In this document: positions 48,129-61,520 of the stretch, piece by piece
Numbering within the stretch: the stretch's first letter is position 1
Layout of the letters: each line of letters opens with the position of its first letter
Source of the DNA: Gloeophyllum trabeum ATCC 11539
Lineage: Eukaryota; Basidiomycota; Agaricomycetes; Gloeophyllales; Gloeophyllaceae
DNA length: 64,000 nt
Assembly (NCBI RefSeq): GCF_000344685.1
Contig: NW_006920423.1
Span: 118,502-182,501 of the forward strand
Direction: 5' to 3'
Position numbers and translations under genes: made by a program
Notes under the pieces: model-generated
Told to the model about the DNA's origin: nothing
Seen by the model: the letters and a program-made list of their open reading frames with translations, nothing else
Databases searched by the model: none

Positions 48129-49228
48129 CTAGAGGGATGACGACGAGAGATCGACACGAGTCAGAGTCACGATACAGGTACGAACGAAGGTGATCCATAT
48201 CCATTTATGCTTGGACTGCAGCAGACAGGACGAATCTGAGATGTGCACGGAACTCCCGTCGGTCTCAGTCTCCAGGCTGTCGCCGTCACCCTCGCCAGTG
48301 CCCTCTTCGTCTTCATCCCAGAACATGTCGCCCTCTGCCTCCACGTCATTCCCAGCACCTACCTGCCTCCCACAAGTCCAGCCAATCTGCCCGTCGGACA
48401 TCCGAAGGCCTCTCTGCTCAGCCAGCTCGCGCATTCGGCGCTGAGCCCGGTCGATCATGGACCGGAGAATCCACGTGTAGTAACCACCGGGACTTAGGCG
48501 GGTCAGCAGTTCCGGAAGGACGAAGAGGCGGTAGGTGTCGGTCAAAGTCGACCGAGCGCGCCGCCGGAGCTGTTTGCCGGAAAGGGGCATTTGGGAAGGG
48601 AGGAGGGGCCGTGGGGATGGTTCGACAGGGACGGGAGCGGGAGCGGGAGGCGGAGGAGCTTCGCGAGAAGGGACCGGGTGGTGAGAGTGGGGAACGAGTG
48701 AACTATGTAAGCATTAGTACATCTCGGTGAGAATTGCACGAATAAATCTTACGCGACCAAGGACATGAGCAGAGACCGCTGCTTCTTGTGCTTGACCGGC
48801 GCGGGCGATTTAACGCTATTAGGATTCACTGATCTGACGTGAGACTGGCTCTCTTCGACGCCCGCAGACCGCTCCTTCTCGTTCTCTCTCGCAGAGGAAT
48901 TGACGTCGTCCAAGACACTTTCCAGCGACTTGACGCACCTATCCCCTACTGCCCCCACGAGCGGCCACTCCTCTCTCTGTCCATCGACGAAGAGGCACGA
49001 CACAGTCCCAGCACAGAGGTCGAAAGTTACCTCCTGTAAGACGCACACGACCCAAGCGGATTTATCCAGCGCATGGATGGATGCGGGCAACTCGAGCTCC
49101 GACGTTGCCAGTCTCTGAATCTGCAAGTGCCACGATGGGGGTGGGGGAAGAGATTGGGCGAGGGGCGGAAAGGAAAGCGTGAACAGCACCGTCGGGGACG
49201 GCGGCTGGGGGACGAGACGAATTAACAT
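48129..49228 (-). CDS. Uncharacterised basidiomycete protein
   Basis: I do not recognise the family. Exons 49228-48753 and 48702-48129 (476+574 nt, intron 50 nt with GTAAGA and CATAG) give 349 residues. The N-terminal third has alternating hydrophobic strands (LQIQRLATSELELP, WVVCVLQEVTFDLCAG), consistent with a beta domain. A basic stretch (KHKKQRS) and a long proline-rich linker follow. Next is a helical segment with LTDTYRLFVLPELLTRL and GGYYTWILRSMIDRAQ, then an acidic Glu/Asp run. The C-terminus as called is the simplest reading. An intron starting near 48180 with an acceptor at about 48130 would give a different tail, so the 3' end is uncertain. The gene is divergent from the small gene at 49364. 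Confidence 0.7.
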
Positions 49229-49291
49229 TCTTGCTGAACTGGTTAAAGAACGTCGGTCGGTGCTTTTGAGGTTTTATTATGCTGTATCAAG

Positions 49292-49299
49292 TATATAAT
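49292..49299 (+). promoter_or_regulatory. Possible TATA element of small gene at 49364
   Basis: TATATAAT about 65 bp upstream of the proposed ATG, in the short divergent promoter shared with the minus-strand gene. Confidence 0.35.
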
Positions 49300-49363
49300 A
49301 TCCTGGATGTGGGCGAGCCAGGGCCGGTGGGTGTTCGCTGCCAGAACGTCAAGTCAGCACGGA

Positions 49364-49702
49364 ATGCACGCATCGAGGTACGTCTAACATACATCGAACA
49401 GCTGGGCAGAACGCAGATTGCTTTCCAGTACACAACTAGACAAGTCGGACGAGCAGCAAACTCGCCAATTCCGCCGGGTATGGCTCAGAGAGGTCTCTTC
49501 ACTGGCCGGAGCGGAGCACCTAGCAACGAAGGGGGCTATCGCTATGGCTTGGACACCGTTGCGCTCGGCGTCGACGATGGCAGCGACGACGAGTACAGAT
49601 ATGAAGGTCCAGCTGGCCAGAAACAGAGAGTCTGACCGGAGAATATCAGGCTTTATTTGCAGCCTTCCCCCGGCTAAAATTCGAATTCGCGAGCGAAGGT
49701 GA
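49364..49702 (+). CDS. Small uncharacterised protein, 95 residues
   Basis: Two exons, 49364-49377 and 49429-49702 (14+274 nt), joined across a 51-nt intron with GTACGT, a CTAAC branch point and TTTCCAG. The product starts MHASSTQLDKSDEQQTRQF and is mostly helical and charged: RRVWLREVSSLAGAEHLATK, then a small-residue helix and a basic end. No domain is recognised. A competing open frame from 49279 covers the same DNA but needs no splicing and looks less protein-like. The good intron, matching phases and a TATA motif upstream favour the spliced model. Confidence 0.5.
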
Positions 49703-50515
49703 TCGTCGGGTGGCTAACGCCATACGGTCCCTCATCTTTCTTTGCACTTCACTCTCCTTTTCGCAAGCTGTGTCAGCAATCGTATAGCTACTTTCAACGC
49801 TCTTCTTACTATTTCTACAAAACTCATGTATCAACGAAAGGAGAAGGTAGCAGGACAGCAACGGCGGATCAGCAGTATAACTTGGAATACGGGCAATTAC
49901 CGGATATGTAAGACGGAAGCATACTATCCTTCTTTGACGTTCAGGGGATGATATATATGTGCCCCTTATGATATGCCAGGGCGGTCGGCCACCTCCTGAG
50001 GCGGGTGCGGAACGATAGCGAAGGTGGATAGATTGAGCGGTATGGCCGGAGGTGGCATGACATCTTGCAACGTCTCATTCTGCCATTCTGAGTCTGTCAA
50101 ATTGCTCTTCGAGAGTAGCCCCGAGTGACCTTTGATCATGATGAGCTTCTTACACAGACTAAATCGACGAAAGGCCTGTGGATATTCCTCGACCGAACGT
50201 CTCCGAACGAGTAAGAACACCGGTGAGTATGACGGAAGAGGGTGAAAGTTGTGATCTGCATCAGACCCTTGATGGATCATTGAGTCCGGAGATGTCGTCT
50301 CACGATACATCATCAATGACATTCGGGAGCTGCAAGGCGGAGGAGACGAGGTGCGAAAGCGCAATGAGAAAGAGCTCTGTAAGATGAACAAATGCGAATG
50401 GGATGTATCCGATGAGTCAATGCAAACAGTAAAAATACATAATGATAACAGACCGCGTCCTCTCAAATAACCCGACAATTTCTATCACTCTGTCCAAGAT
50501 GTCCGACGAATCCAC
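49703..50515. other. Interval with one uncalled minus-strand open frame
   Basis: An open frame at 49966-50478 (-) ends PHPPQEVADRPGIS and could be an exon of a small gene. All three minus frames look partly protein-like here, so no model is given. Otherwise this is the 3' flank of the Ldb17-type gene and of the small gene at 49364. Confidence 0.3.
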
Positions 50516-52833
50516 CTAACTCACCGCCCTATGTGAATGCGGCATCGCAGGCTGCGACGCGGAACTCGCAATCGCCGTGATCGTCGCCCCCCCATTCGTC
50601 TTCCCCACCGGCACAGCGGGGGGCTTCCTTCTCCTCGGGGGCGGCGTCGGCGGGGCGCTCCTATGGCTCACGCCCTTCGCGCTCTTCACTCTCGCAGCGG
50701 CCGGCGGGAGCGCCGCGGCCACGTCCGTCAGCGTGGTGAAGGAGCCGGAATGCGTGGGGCTCACGATCCCGTCGACGGCGCCCAGCGAGTCCGAGCGGTG
50801 CGGTTGCGCGTACGGGTACTCACGCCCCGGCCACTCTGCCGGCGACGAGGTTCCACTGTTATCTAGCGATGCGGTGGTGTCCCGCCGTTTCGGCGCGGTT
50901 TGCGAGGGGCGCGCCGCTGCGACGAGCGGCAGGCTCGACGAGCTCTCGTTCGTCGGCTTCCTCCTCAAGTCCTGTGTCCTTGACGAAGGTAGGGGTGCTC
51001 CCGCCGCCTTCATATTATCCACGCTCCTGCTCGACTTGAGCATCTTGCCCTTCGTCCGCTCCTTCTCCGCTTGAGGCGCGAGGAGCCCGTTCTGAATCGT
51101 GGCGCTCTGGGAAGAGGTCGTCGCAGCGGCTACGTTATCGTTGCTCGGACTCGCCACGCGGTAGTCCACCCCGACATTCAGGTATCCCAACCTCAACTTC
51201 GCCTTCCCCTCCCCGCTGTTCTTGCGGAACTGCACGCACCACTCCCCGCTCAGACACCGCTCGACTAGACGCTTCGTCGTCGGGTTGACGTCGCGGATAT
51301 CCGCGTTCTCGATGAGCGACTCGAGCGTGCGCACGATCTGTGGGCGCTTGTACGGCACATTCTTGAGCTGCGTCTTCGTCAAGAGCGGGTGCAGTACGCG
51401 CAAAAAGGTATGTCGGAGCTTTGAGGGGGAAACAACGCGGAGTGAGTGCAAGTCGGAGGATATAAGGTATGCGGAGGGAGGGTATAATACCGATTCGTTC
51501 TCGCCATCTTCGTCCAAGTCCACCAGCTCCCGCAGGAAGACGTCGACTAGTACGCACAGGTCGTTGGTGTAGAAGTACTCGGAAGTACCCTTGGTGGTGA
51601 AGAGGAGGTATAGGATTTTGAGCACGAGCAGCTGCATGCACCGATCCTCGGGTGTCCGCCCTGATACCCTCGTCAGTCTGACCATTGCTATAGAAGAAAG
51701 AAGCTGGGTACCTGCGCGATTGAGCATGAAGATCAGATTCTCGCCGAACGTCATGCTCGAGCCTAATCGTCTCATGAGAACTCGTAACACGCGATTTTGA
51801 ACTTCGGGTTTCGGGCCATCGCCATGCTGCACCGCAGCTTTGTCAGAAGGACTCAACGAGGCCACCATGAACTGTTCATTGAGGGCTACCTATCAGAAGA
51901 TCAGCAATAAGTCCATTTCATAAGCAGAAAGTGACTCGCAATCAGTTTGATCACTGAGTAATTAAAGGTTTCATCCTGCAGATTCCTCGTCTCCTCGACG
52001 AGGTCAAACAGCCGGTCAATGAAATTATCATCAAATATACCTAGACTCCCGTTATACAATCAGCTTCGTGATCGTAGTTTGAGATCGCAGAAGGACTCAC
52101 GTAAATCATGAACAGACAACTTCTGCACCCTGCACACCTCGTACAACAGCCGCACCGACATCGACCGCAGCTTCACTTCAATGGGTATAACGAGGCCGCG
52201 GGACCCCGAGGGCGCGGTGTTCCCCGAGTAGGTATCTTCCAGCTCCGGATCGACATCATAGAGGATATGATCCATGAAGAAGGGTATGAGCGGCTGCCAC
52301 CGCTTGTGCGAGCGGAGGAAAGTAGTGTTTCGGCGCCCGTACATTAGCAGGACATTGTACAGGATGAACTGACAATGCGGATTCGTGTCCTGTAAAGAGG
52401 AAGGATTGTTATAGAGGCAACACAGGAGCGGGAGTGACACATACGTGTTGGGCGTCCTCCAGACACAATTCGCACATCCGCTCCGAGTGGAACTTGAACA
52501 ACTCCGAGTCCAGCAGAAGCCCACATGCATGTTCCATCTGCAGGGGACTTTGCAAGTATTGCTCTAGGAAAAGCCATGTCTATCTCACCAACTGCATGCA
52601 CCACATCCATGTTACCGGGTTGACTCACCATGGTACGCTGCCGCTAGCTGAATGAACCGCCTCAAGGTCGCATCCAGCTGGCTCAGCGTCACATCGGGGG
52701 GTATCCGCAGAATATCCTCCAGCTCTGTATAAACCGTTCAGTTCAGTTACTCATGGCGCACACGACACTGAAACTGACCCGACCAGAACTGCTGAGCATT
52801 TTCAATCAAATAAGTCACTCCGAAGACGTCCAT
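50516..52833 (-). CDS. LDB17: Ldb17/SPIN90-type actin regulator
   Basis: Cytoplasmic protein of the Ldb17/Dip1/SPIN90 family, which activates Arp2/3 complex to seed linear actin filaments at endocytic patches. Eight exons on the minus strand: 52833-52779, 52724-52629, 52563-52445, 52389-52101, 52040-51940, 51889-51712, 51660-51491 and 51418-50516 (1911 nt, 636 residues; all phases agree). The helical leucine-rich domain spans about residues 20-390, including KLIVALNEQFMVASLSP, FMLNRAGRTPEDRCMQLL, TSEYFYTNDLCVLVDVFLRE and LRHTFLRVLHPLLTKTQLK. The tail is Ser-rich and ends in a proline-rich PPTPPPRRRKPPAVPVGK patch suited to SH3 domains. Intron 5 (51890-51939) begins GC instead of GT yet exactly joins KLI to VALNEQF. 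Two introns are in frame and read through if unspliced. Confidence 0.9.
51890..51939 (-). other. GC-AG intron in Ldb17-type gene
   Basis: 50 nt, donor ATT/GCGAGT and acceptor TTCTGATAG. No GT donor nearby gives the conserved KLIVALNEQF junction. Confidence 0.75.
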
Positions 52834-53349
52834 GGTCGAGCGCAAGCCAGTTTGGATGTTGCAAGCTCTACCGCCCTAGAGTGATCCCTGACAGCCTGAG
52901 TATTTCCGCCAGCCTGATGCGGCTGATGCGGCGTCGACGACAGAGCAGATGGTGGGTGTTCGTTTTATACCCTGGCCTCAGCAACCAAGCAGTGGTAGGC
53001 AAGCTGTCCTCCAGTGAATCATATGTATGCAGTTGTGTAACGGCAGCTCCAACGCTTGCAGCTCAACGGGACAAGTCCGACTCGGGCAATGGAGCAGGCT
53101 CAGGAACGAAACACCACGTGTGGCTTCAATCGGCATGGGCGCCTAAACGCTAAAGCTCGAAACATCTGTGGCAGACTTGTGGCACACAGCACTGAATGAA
53201 ACGCCAAAGCCCGCTAGTTCTACACAATAGCAATAGCAAGGAAGGGAACGATTAGTAGCATGTAGTCCTAGGCACCATCGTACAGTAATCCATTCCTTCC
53301 ATCCAAACGTCCCTCCACCCAATATCCAAGACCAAGAGGCATCGTGCTC
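52834..53349. other. Intergenic between Ldb17-type and kinase genes
   Basis: Contains the upstream region of the Ldb17-type gene and the 3' flank of the kinase gene. No gene seen. Confidence 0.5.
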
Positions 53350-55655
<2,306 letters not shown>

Positions 55656-56602
55656 GTCTCGCCACAAAGTTGCGACGAAACACTAAAAGTTGTCGACTTT
55701 ATACACAGGAAGGAGCGTAAAGGTGAGACTCGGAGCCCTCGTAGGTGAGACTAGTAGGTGGGATACGAAACAAGGAGCCCAGTCGGACCACGCAGAAAGA
55801 GAGAAAGAGTTAACTGAGTACTCGCAGCGACTGCTACATATATAGGTACGAACGACAAAACACGTTTGGACCTGCCAGCCTGGCACCGCCCGAATCGAAT
55901 CACCGCTGTAAAGCGAGCATAATGGGCGCTTCGAATTCTGTTTCTACGCTATGCAGATGACGGACGGCCCCAGCATCCGAACACCGCCATCTGCGTAAAG
56001 CGATGCCGTATGCAGTCGGCATATGTAGACGGTGCCGGTGTACTCGGGTGGGTCGTTGAACATTGGGGACAAGGGTCAATTCAGGCACAATAATACAGGA
56101 AGAAGGTATAAGAAAGAGAGCCTTCGTGAGACGTGGAGGGACATTGCGACGAAGGCATCCACGCATCTGCACCGGTAGGAAAGGGGCCTGCTGGGCTGAT
56201 GCTTAAATGACATTGACAAGCGCGCACGTCGTATCTAGTCACCGCCGTGGCGAATGACTAGGGCATGTTCTTCACAACCTCCTTTAAATTAGGTTCTTAC
56301 GCAAACCGTCACAAGTCTGTTATGGATCGGCAGAGGCAGTGAACATGTAACTGCGCTGCAGAGAACCGATGCGAGCTAAGTCCTTTCGTTCTTCTTCTCT
56401 GCTCTGCACAGTCATGCTTTGCTGCGGTACTTAAGAGGCGCGGTCCAGCGGCGATACCATTCTTCGGAACTCTCCCGCTTACATGCCTCCAGGATCTTAC
56501 AGGACTTAGTCTGCTTAGACGATGTCGCCAGATGGTACAAGCAACCCTGCTGCATCCCCATACCGCAGAGTCCGAGGGCATTGGGCAACGTCTGTACGAC
56601 CG
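55656..56602. other. Intergenic upstream of kinase gene
   Basis: A TATATA motif at 55837-55845 is the only clear signal. Open frames around 55900-56170 and 56300-56720 lack domains. Confidence 0.4.
55837..55845 (-). promoter_or_regulatory. Possible TATA element of kinase gene
   Basis: CTATATATG on the minus strand, about 185 bp upstream of the first ATG at 55655. Confidence 0.4.
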
Positions 56603-57217
56603 TTACCCCAGGCCCCTCAGGACCTCAGAATACATGCGCCTCTGGGCCGCAGTATGCCCGCCCATCCGCTCGACCACTTCCCACTCTTCTTCGCTGTCTC
56701 CCATCAACGCCTGCGCCTGTATGAACTGGAACTCTACGCTCGCCCAATCTAACCCGTCTTCCCCAGCCACTGCTTGATCTCCAGCGGCTTCCCAGCCCTG
56801 GGCCTTTCCGCTGTCCAAAGCGCCTGGTTCCAGTTCCTTGGTCATCTCGCCATCCCGGTCGTCCTCGTCCAGTTCTACATCTTTGACTTCCTGCTCTGTT
56901 ACCGCCACCCGGACCTCGTCCTCCTCGCACACCGACCTCCCGAGCTTCCTCCGGTAGTTCACCCCCGTGGCATGCTTCGTCTTCTTCTTTTTCTTCTTAC
57001 CACAATCCTCCCACTGCCCCTCGGGGTCGTAGTCGGATTGCCAGCCCGCCCAGTCGTCGGCGGCATCGATTTGCGGGGAAGGAGCGTGTGGCAGCCTATG
57101 TTTGGGTTTACCGCTTGCTGTATTGGATTTGGCAGTTGTAGTGTGAATGCCGCCGAGGTAAGATGTGGTGTTGGTAGCGGCCTGCCTCCGTGCTTTCTTT
57201 GACGGGTTGGGAGTCAT
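56603..57217 (-). CDS. Acidic hypothetical protein with Lys run
   Basis: Single-exon frame of 204 residues from ATG at 57217. Family not recognised. A basic N-terminus (PSKKARRQ) is followed by a tryptophan-containing DDWAGWQSDYDPEGQWED segment, a run of six lysines near residue 75, then a strongly acidic middle (LDEDDRDGEMTKELEP). The end is helical: EFQFIQAQALMGDSEEEW. The charge pattern suggests a nuclear or nucleolar protein, which is inference. A TATACATA motif at about 57276-57285 sits some 60 bp upstream. Antisense frames overlap but have no domain. Confidence 0.6.
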   Translation of the reverse strand: MTPNPSKKARRQAATNTTSYLGGIHTTTAKSNTASGKPKHRLPHAPSPQIDAADDWAGWQSDYDPEGQWEDCGKKKKKKTKHATGVNYRRKLGRSVCEEDEVRVAVTEQEVKDVELDEDDRDGEMTKELEPGALDSGKAQGWEAAGDQAVAGEDGLDWASVEFQFIQAQALMGDSEEEWEVVERMGGHTAAQRRMYSEVLRGLG

Positions 57218-57275
57218 GCTGGGTGCGATCAGGATGACGATCGCGGTTTCTGAGCATTGAGTTTCTCTTCACTCA

Positions 57276-57285
57276 TATGTATACA
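57276..57285 (-). promoter_or_regulatory. Possible TATA element of gene at 56603-57217
   Basis: TATACATATG on the minus strand about 60 bp before the ATG. Confidence 0.3.
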
Positions 57286-57507
57286 GTCTCAAGCGAGCAC
57301 AGAGTCATCTGTCGTCACTCATCCGAGTCACCAACATGTACCAGTGCAAGTCGTATGGGTCCTTGTCAAACACAGTGTTCTGTACTAGTCAGTGGGGTTG
57401 TGTTCCCGTGATGGTGATTGCAGGCCTGAGACGTGCCAGTGCCCATTAAGCTTACGAAGTGTGGCGGTGCGATGTATTATTCGCCGGAGGATTGATGCGA
57501 CGAGCTG

Positions 57508-58110
57508 TTACCGCCATGGTTTTGTCGTACTGTATGAATACAGAGGCGGTTCATGCACAGTAAACTGCATAGATACGTTCGTACTATCAATGTCACTGCG
57601 TGTGCTCTTGCTAGAGATCCATGTCTTCTGGAGGCTCCATAGGCGCGCCGCAGTGTGGCAAGCCTTGAGTGGCAATTTCCGGCTGTGGCAAGTGCTGTAT
57701 GAACACTCGTTGACAGGAATTAAGTACTCGCTTTCAGCGTCCTCCTCCGCCCTTGATAGAGTGCTAGTAACAGCGTCCTCTATTGTCCTAGAGGACGTAC
57801 TGAGACGCCCATCTGTACTGTTCACGGCCAGTGATCCGCCATAGTACTTACCTCCGACTCTCCTTGCCCTGCCGCTAGGTTAGGATGAGCACTTCCAAAG
57901 CCCCAGCTCCTCTAAATCCGCCTGGCTAATCACATTTGTCATTGCCTATGCTGATCTGAGGGTCTCCCCTTGTCACGAAGCTCGACGATCGTGAGCGAAC
58001 GCTCCGTCTCCTCCGAGTCGCAACTCCAATTCCTGCCTGTGTCTTTGTGTTCGAGCTCGGCCTCCCGATCTTCGTGGTCAACATGCTCCAGTGGGGTATA
58101 TGGCTAAGAT
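57508..58110 (-). other. Coding-like minus-strand segments, unresolved
   Basis: Several open pieces with acceptor-like ends may be exons of one gene. From CTTAG at about 58100, PYTPLEHVDHEDREAELEHK and on to SEETERSLTIVELRDKG. A middle piece ends GQGESE before GTAAGT at about 57855. A later piece runs from TDGRLSTSSRTIEDAV through LSRAEEDAESEYLIPVNECS. I could not join them in phase without one in-frame stop (TAG near 57880), so this may be a pseudogene or a mis-split model. No family recognised. Confidence 0.3.
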
Positions 58111-58544
58111 TTTCATGATGTAGTGTCTAGCGTTACAGAACACACATGCACTTCAAGGCTGCTCGTTTTGCTCAGTCACTGCAGTGTGGCAGCTGAACGC
58201 ATACCTTATGCTGGATGCTGGCGATCAGAGGGACTAGCATCCGGTCAACAGGTCCCGCGCTGTGCATGCCGCAAACCTAATACCTACGGTGCTTGGACCC
58301 TGGAATTTCACTACCCAATTACTCCACACTGCGCTCGAATCCGAAGTTGCAGGATCCCCTAGTCACCAGTCGGGTGATGGTCGCATAGAATCCCTGACAT
58401 GACACTTTGCACTATCCCACGAACGTACGGCAAGTCAGGCGTAAATTGTTTCCCTGTACATGTTATCCCGGAGCAGTAGAGCACGTCAGTCAAGGATATT
58501 ATCAAGTGACGGTGACTCCCTAGCCTCTCCTCGCTTCTATTGCC
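58111..58544. other. Intergenic
   Basis: No gene seen. Upstream region of the plus-strand gene starting at 58545. Confidence 0.4.
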
Positions 58545-59378
58545 ATGGACGCTGTGCAGAAAGCAGACATTCAGACTATTCCCGTAAGTTCTGAGGCTCA
58601 CTCTGCATTCCCCGGGACTGACGCGGCGCACCTACGTACGTACTCGTAGACGACCTTCAGGAAGCCACCACCCACGAAGTTCCTCGGCCACGAGGACGGA
58701 CAGCCATTCTACAGGTGGTACATCACAGAAGACGAGTACCACCGGCTGTGCAAGGTCTTCGGAGGGCGCGACTTCCAGGAGACTGGCATCGGTGCGACCC
58801 TTGTTGTAGGGCAGCCCCAGCCATGCAAACACTGCGGGAAGTACACCGAGTTTATAGACTGGTCTGTTCGGATCTCGGCTCAGTGAGTCGGGAAAGAGAC
58901 CTGATTGGAACAACGGCAGGGTGTGGACTGCGATTCAGCGCAAGGTCCACACGGCAGATTTCATGTTCGAGGCGCTGAAGGACGGTCGCCAATCCAAGGA
59001 GAACATGCACGACGTATACTGCTCCCGGTGTGGGACTCTGACAGACTGCCGCTCGAGAAACAATGCTGAGGGTGGCGCCCCGAACATTTTGCTAGCTGGG
59101 GTGAGTATCCGGCCGACAGATTTGTCCCAGAGATGCATTTTCATTAGATTCAGCCACTGCAAAATTATGACAGGACAAAATCCTATTCCCTTCAAGCGTC
59201 GGGAGCCACTTCGCCGCCCCAGCCGGTAGGTGCTTTGACATGGCGGCATGGTGCTTGTCCACTAACGCACGTCGTGCCCCAGATGCCAAGATGGGGGAAA
59301 TGGTGGCTCGATGACGAGGGAAATACCGCAGCGTGGAGAAACAGTGTACAGTCTGCTGCTGCAGAGACTTCGCAGTAG
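58545..59378 (+). CDS. Uncharacterised protein with paired CxxC motifs
   Basis: Five exons: 58545-58583, 58650-58882, 58920-59100, 59148-59225 and 59283-59378 (39+233+181+78+96 nt, 208 residues, phases agree). The protein starts MDAVQKADIQTIP. A compact domain follows with PFYRWYITEDEYHRLCKVFG, then CKHCGKYTEFIDW and, about 55 residues later, YCSRCGTLTDCR. The two CxxC pairs suggest a zinc ribbon-like fold. The C-terminus is MPRWGKWWLDDEGNTAAWRN. Family not recognised; probably a conserved basidiomycete protein. Intron 2 is 37 nt (58883-58919). Skipping it gives a stop after ISAQ, so it must be removed for a full product. Confidence 0.75.
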
Positions 59379-59886
59379 AATTACTTATCACCTGCGTTCT
59401 GTGTCTGTCCGTGAAGCGTTCGCCGTCGGGTTTCCTCCCATGTTTGTCTGCTTTAAATGTGACCAACTCCTGAACACACCAATGTTACGTCGTGCAGCGG
59501 AGTTATGGCCCTGCGCCAGGCTTCCCCGACGCGGCCAGAGTCAGCTGCCAACCTATAAGCCACAGACTTACCGAGCAAAATAGCGGTATGACGTACCGAG
59601 CATGTTCCATGCAAGAGATGTCAACAAAATGAGCAGACGAATCTTAGCGGGGCCAGCGTTTACTTGTCACGGGTAAGAGTACATCAGGCTCCTGCTTCCA
59701 AGATAAACCACTCACTGGCATGTTACTTGAACTTCAGAGTCTGAGCCGATCCTCAGACGGCGTCCCGACTGCGGGCGCCATCGCGATATTTAAGCAGTGC
59801 GAGCAGGACAGACCACCCCCACCGGATTTCACCTACATCAATCGATCGAGACGTCCAGCCCTACGCTCAAGTTACTAGAGACCATC
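59379..59886. other. Intergenic
   Basis: No gene seen. An ATATTTAAG motif at about 59787 lies 100 bp upstream of the small gene at 59887. Confidence 0.4.
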
Positions 59887-60144
59887 ATGCCCACCGTCGT
59901 TCGCGCGCAATCGCCCGCCGCAGCTGTTCTTCATGCTCCGCGTAACCACGGTACACATATTGAGCTGCCAGCATGAGCGAAACGCTGACGCTGCTCTTTA
60001 GGAGATGCCAACCACCAGGCCCCGGAGCACGCATCCAACGTTCGGGAAGTCCAGAACGCTATCCTCTGGATCCCGAGCAGCCCATGGTTCGCACTCGCAT
60101 CTGACATACTTGCTGAGCAGCAGACCTTCCAGGAGATCAAGTAG
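59887..60144 (+). CDS. Small uncharacterised protein, 65 residues
   Basis: Two exons, 59887-59941 and 60002-60144 (55+143 nt, in frame), separated by a 60-nt intron with GTAACC, a CTGAC branch point and CTCTTTAG. The product begins MPTVVRAQSPAAAVLHAPRD and ends in a hydrophobic helix, NAILWIPSSPWFALASDILA, followed by EQQTFQEIK. No domain recognised. The good 3' splice signal and a natural stop support it. A longer unspliced open frame over the same DNA looks less protein-like. Confidence 0.5.
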
Positions 60145-61118
60145 AGGAGAGGGGTGGGGGTCAGTGGCGAGCAACGGTCATCGTGGCAGTCCTTCGCATA
60201 GCGCTCTAGTTTGTTCCAAGCATCCAGTGTCCCAGTTAATGTCAGAGTTAAGGTTTCGAAGTATGCTTGCAGCGACCAGCGTTCGGTATACACGAGCGAT
60301 CGTCAGATGCGCGGCCTTACTAGCAGCCTGGTGCAACCCGGTCGATGAGTCCGAGCGCGAGATTGGACAGGACCTCCAGATATTTGACCTGCTTGAGGTG
60401 AAGGGGCGCAATCCGCATACATCACGTCCCTGCGAGCTTCTCTCACATACAAAATCGCAGATGATTCAATTTCAGAATCAGCATCCATCAACACGTCCAA
60501 TATCTCATGGGAGGCTCGGAGTCTTCTGTTCTATTCGCGATTCCAGCTCGTACACTCTGCGATATGATATGACGACTTACAGAGAGAACTGGTTCTAATT
60601 GAAGAACCCGGCGGTCCACAAGGGCGCCCTGATGTCAAAGGAAGCATCACTCTAATTCTGCAGCGGTCCCGCGTCGACATGATTAGCTTCGTTGTTAAAC
60701 CGCGATTCGGAGATTAAGCGCGTCTGCACGCCTAATATCCGATCGCAACTTTCATAACATCGGCAAGGGATACACTCACCTACGGACAAAGAAACGAAGA
60801 CACTAAGCAGCTGAGTACCTGTACCAGCTGTCCTTGGATCCCATGACCGTCTGTCTCACATAAGGAAAGGCAAAGGACGAGGCAGCGGGTATAACAACTG
60901 GTCCGCACCATTGCCGCGACCTGCATCCTGCAGTCCAAATGCCGCTGACAGCTACCCACCGATAGCCATCGCGCCAAGGAGCGTCCTGTCATACGAACTT
61001 CCAGCCATCTCGCTTCTACTTTCCCCGAGAGCGTATAAAGCGCATCTCGCGAGTCTAGAGTCTGGACTTACAACCCATTCCGCACCCTTCACACCAGCCC
61101 GCCTCGCCTACCGCAGTC
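60145..61118. other. Intergenic
   Basis: One moderately protein-like open stretch at about 60239-60500 (+) has no domain and is not called. The TATA element of the next gene is at its end. Confidence 0.4.
61034..61040 (+). promoter_or_regulatory. TATA element of gene at 61119
   Basis: TATAAAG about 80 bp upstream of the ATG. Confidence 0.5.
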
Positions 61119-61520
61119 ATGGCCGCGACTGCAGCTACCTCCCAAGTCCGCCAGACCCTCAACCCCCTCCGCGTCCGCGGGCACATCCGGGCACGCGAGA
61201 GCATGCACACCGCCCACTCACCCACCTCATCCCCCTCGCTCCCACAACAATCATCATCCTCCTCACCTACCGAGTTCTGCACCTCCTACTTCTTCAGCGG
61301 GCCGTCAAGGCCCTTCGACGTGTCAGACTCACCCGCGGCGCCAACCCTGAGCGGGGACCCCCCGCGGCACGTGTCGACGACGAACTCGAGCCCGTCGGTG
61401 CAGGCAAAGTCGGGGCCTGCTCCGATATTGTTCGACGGACCGTCGCGGCCACGGCATATAATCCCCATTGCACAGCAGTATCTTGATGATATCAAAACTG
61501 CTGGGAGGGGCCCATTTTAG
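61119..61520 (+). CDS. Small Ser/Pro-rich hypothetical protein
   Basis: Single-exon frame of 133 residues, MAATAATSQVRQTLNPLRVR onward. The middle is a Ser/Pro/Gln low-complexity stretch. FSGPSRPFDVS and LFDGPSRPRHI look like two copies of a GPSRP motif. No domain or signal peptide. A TATAAAG element upstream and a defined stop favour a real gene; function unknown. Confidence 0.5.
   Translation: MAATAATSQVRQTLNPLRVRGHIRARESMHTAHSPTSSPSLPQQSSSSSPTEFCTSYFFSGPSRPFDVSDSPAAPTLSGDPPRHVSTTNSSPSVQAKSGPAPILFDGPSRPRHIIPIAQQYLDDIKTAGRGPF

Noticed and set aside
60005..60598. 197-residue plus-strand open frame
   Set aside because: First part is a different frame of the spliced 65-residue gene; the rest has no recognisable domain.
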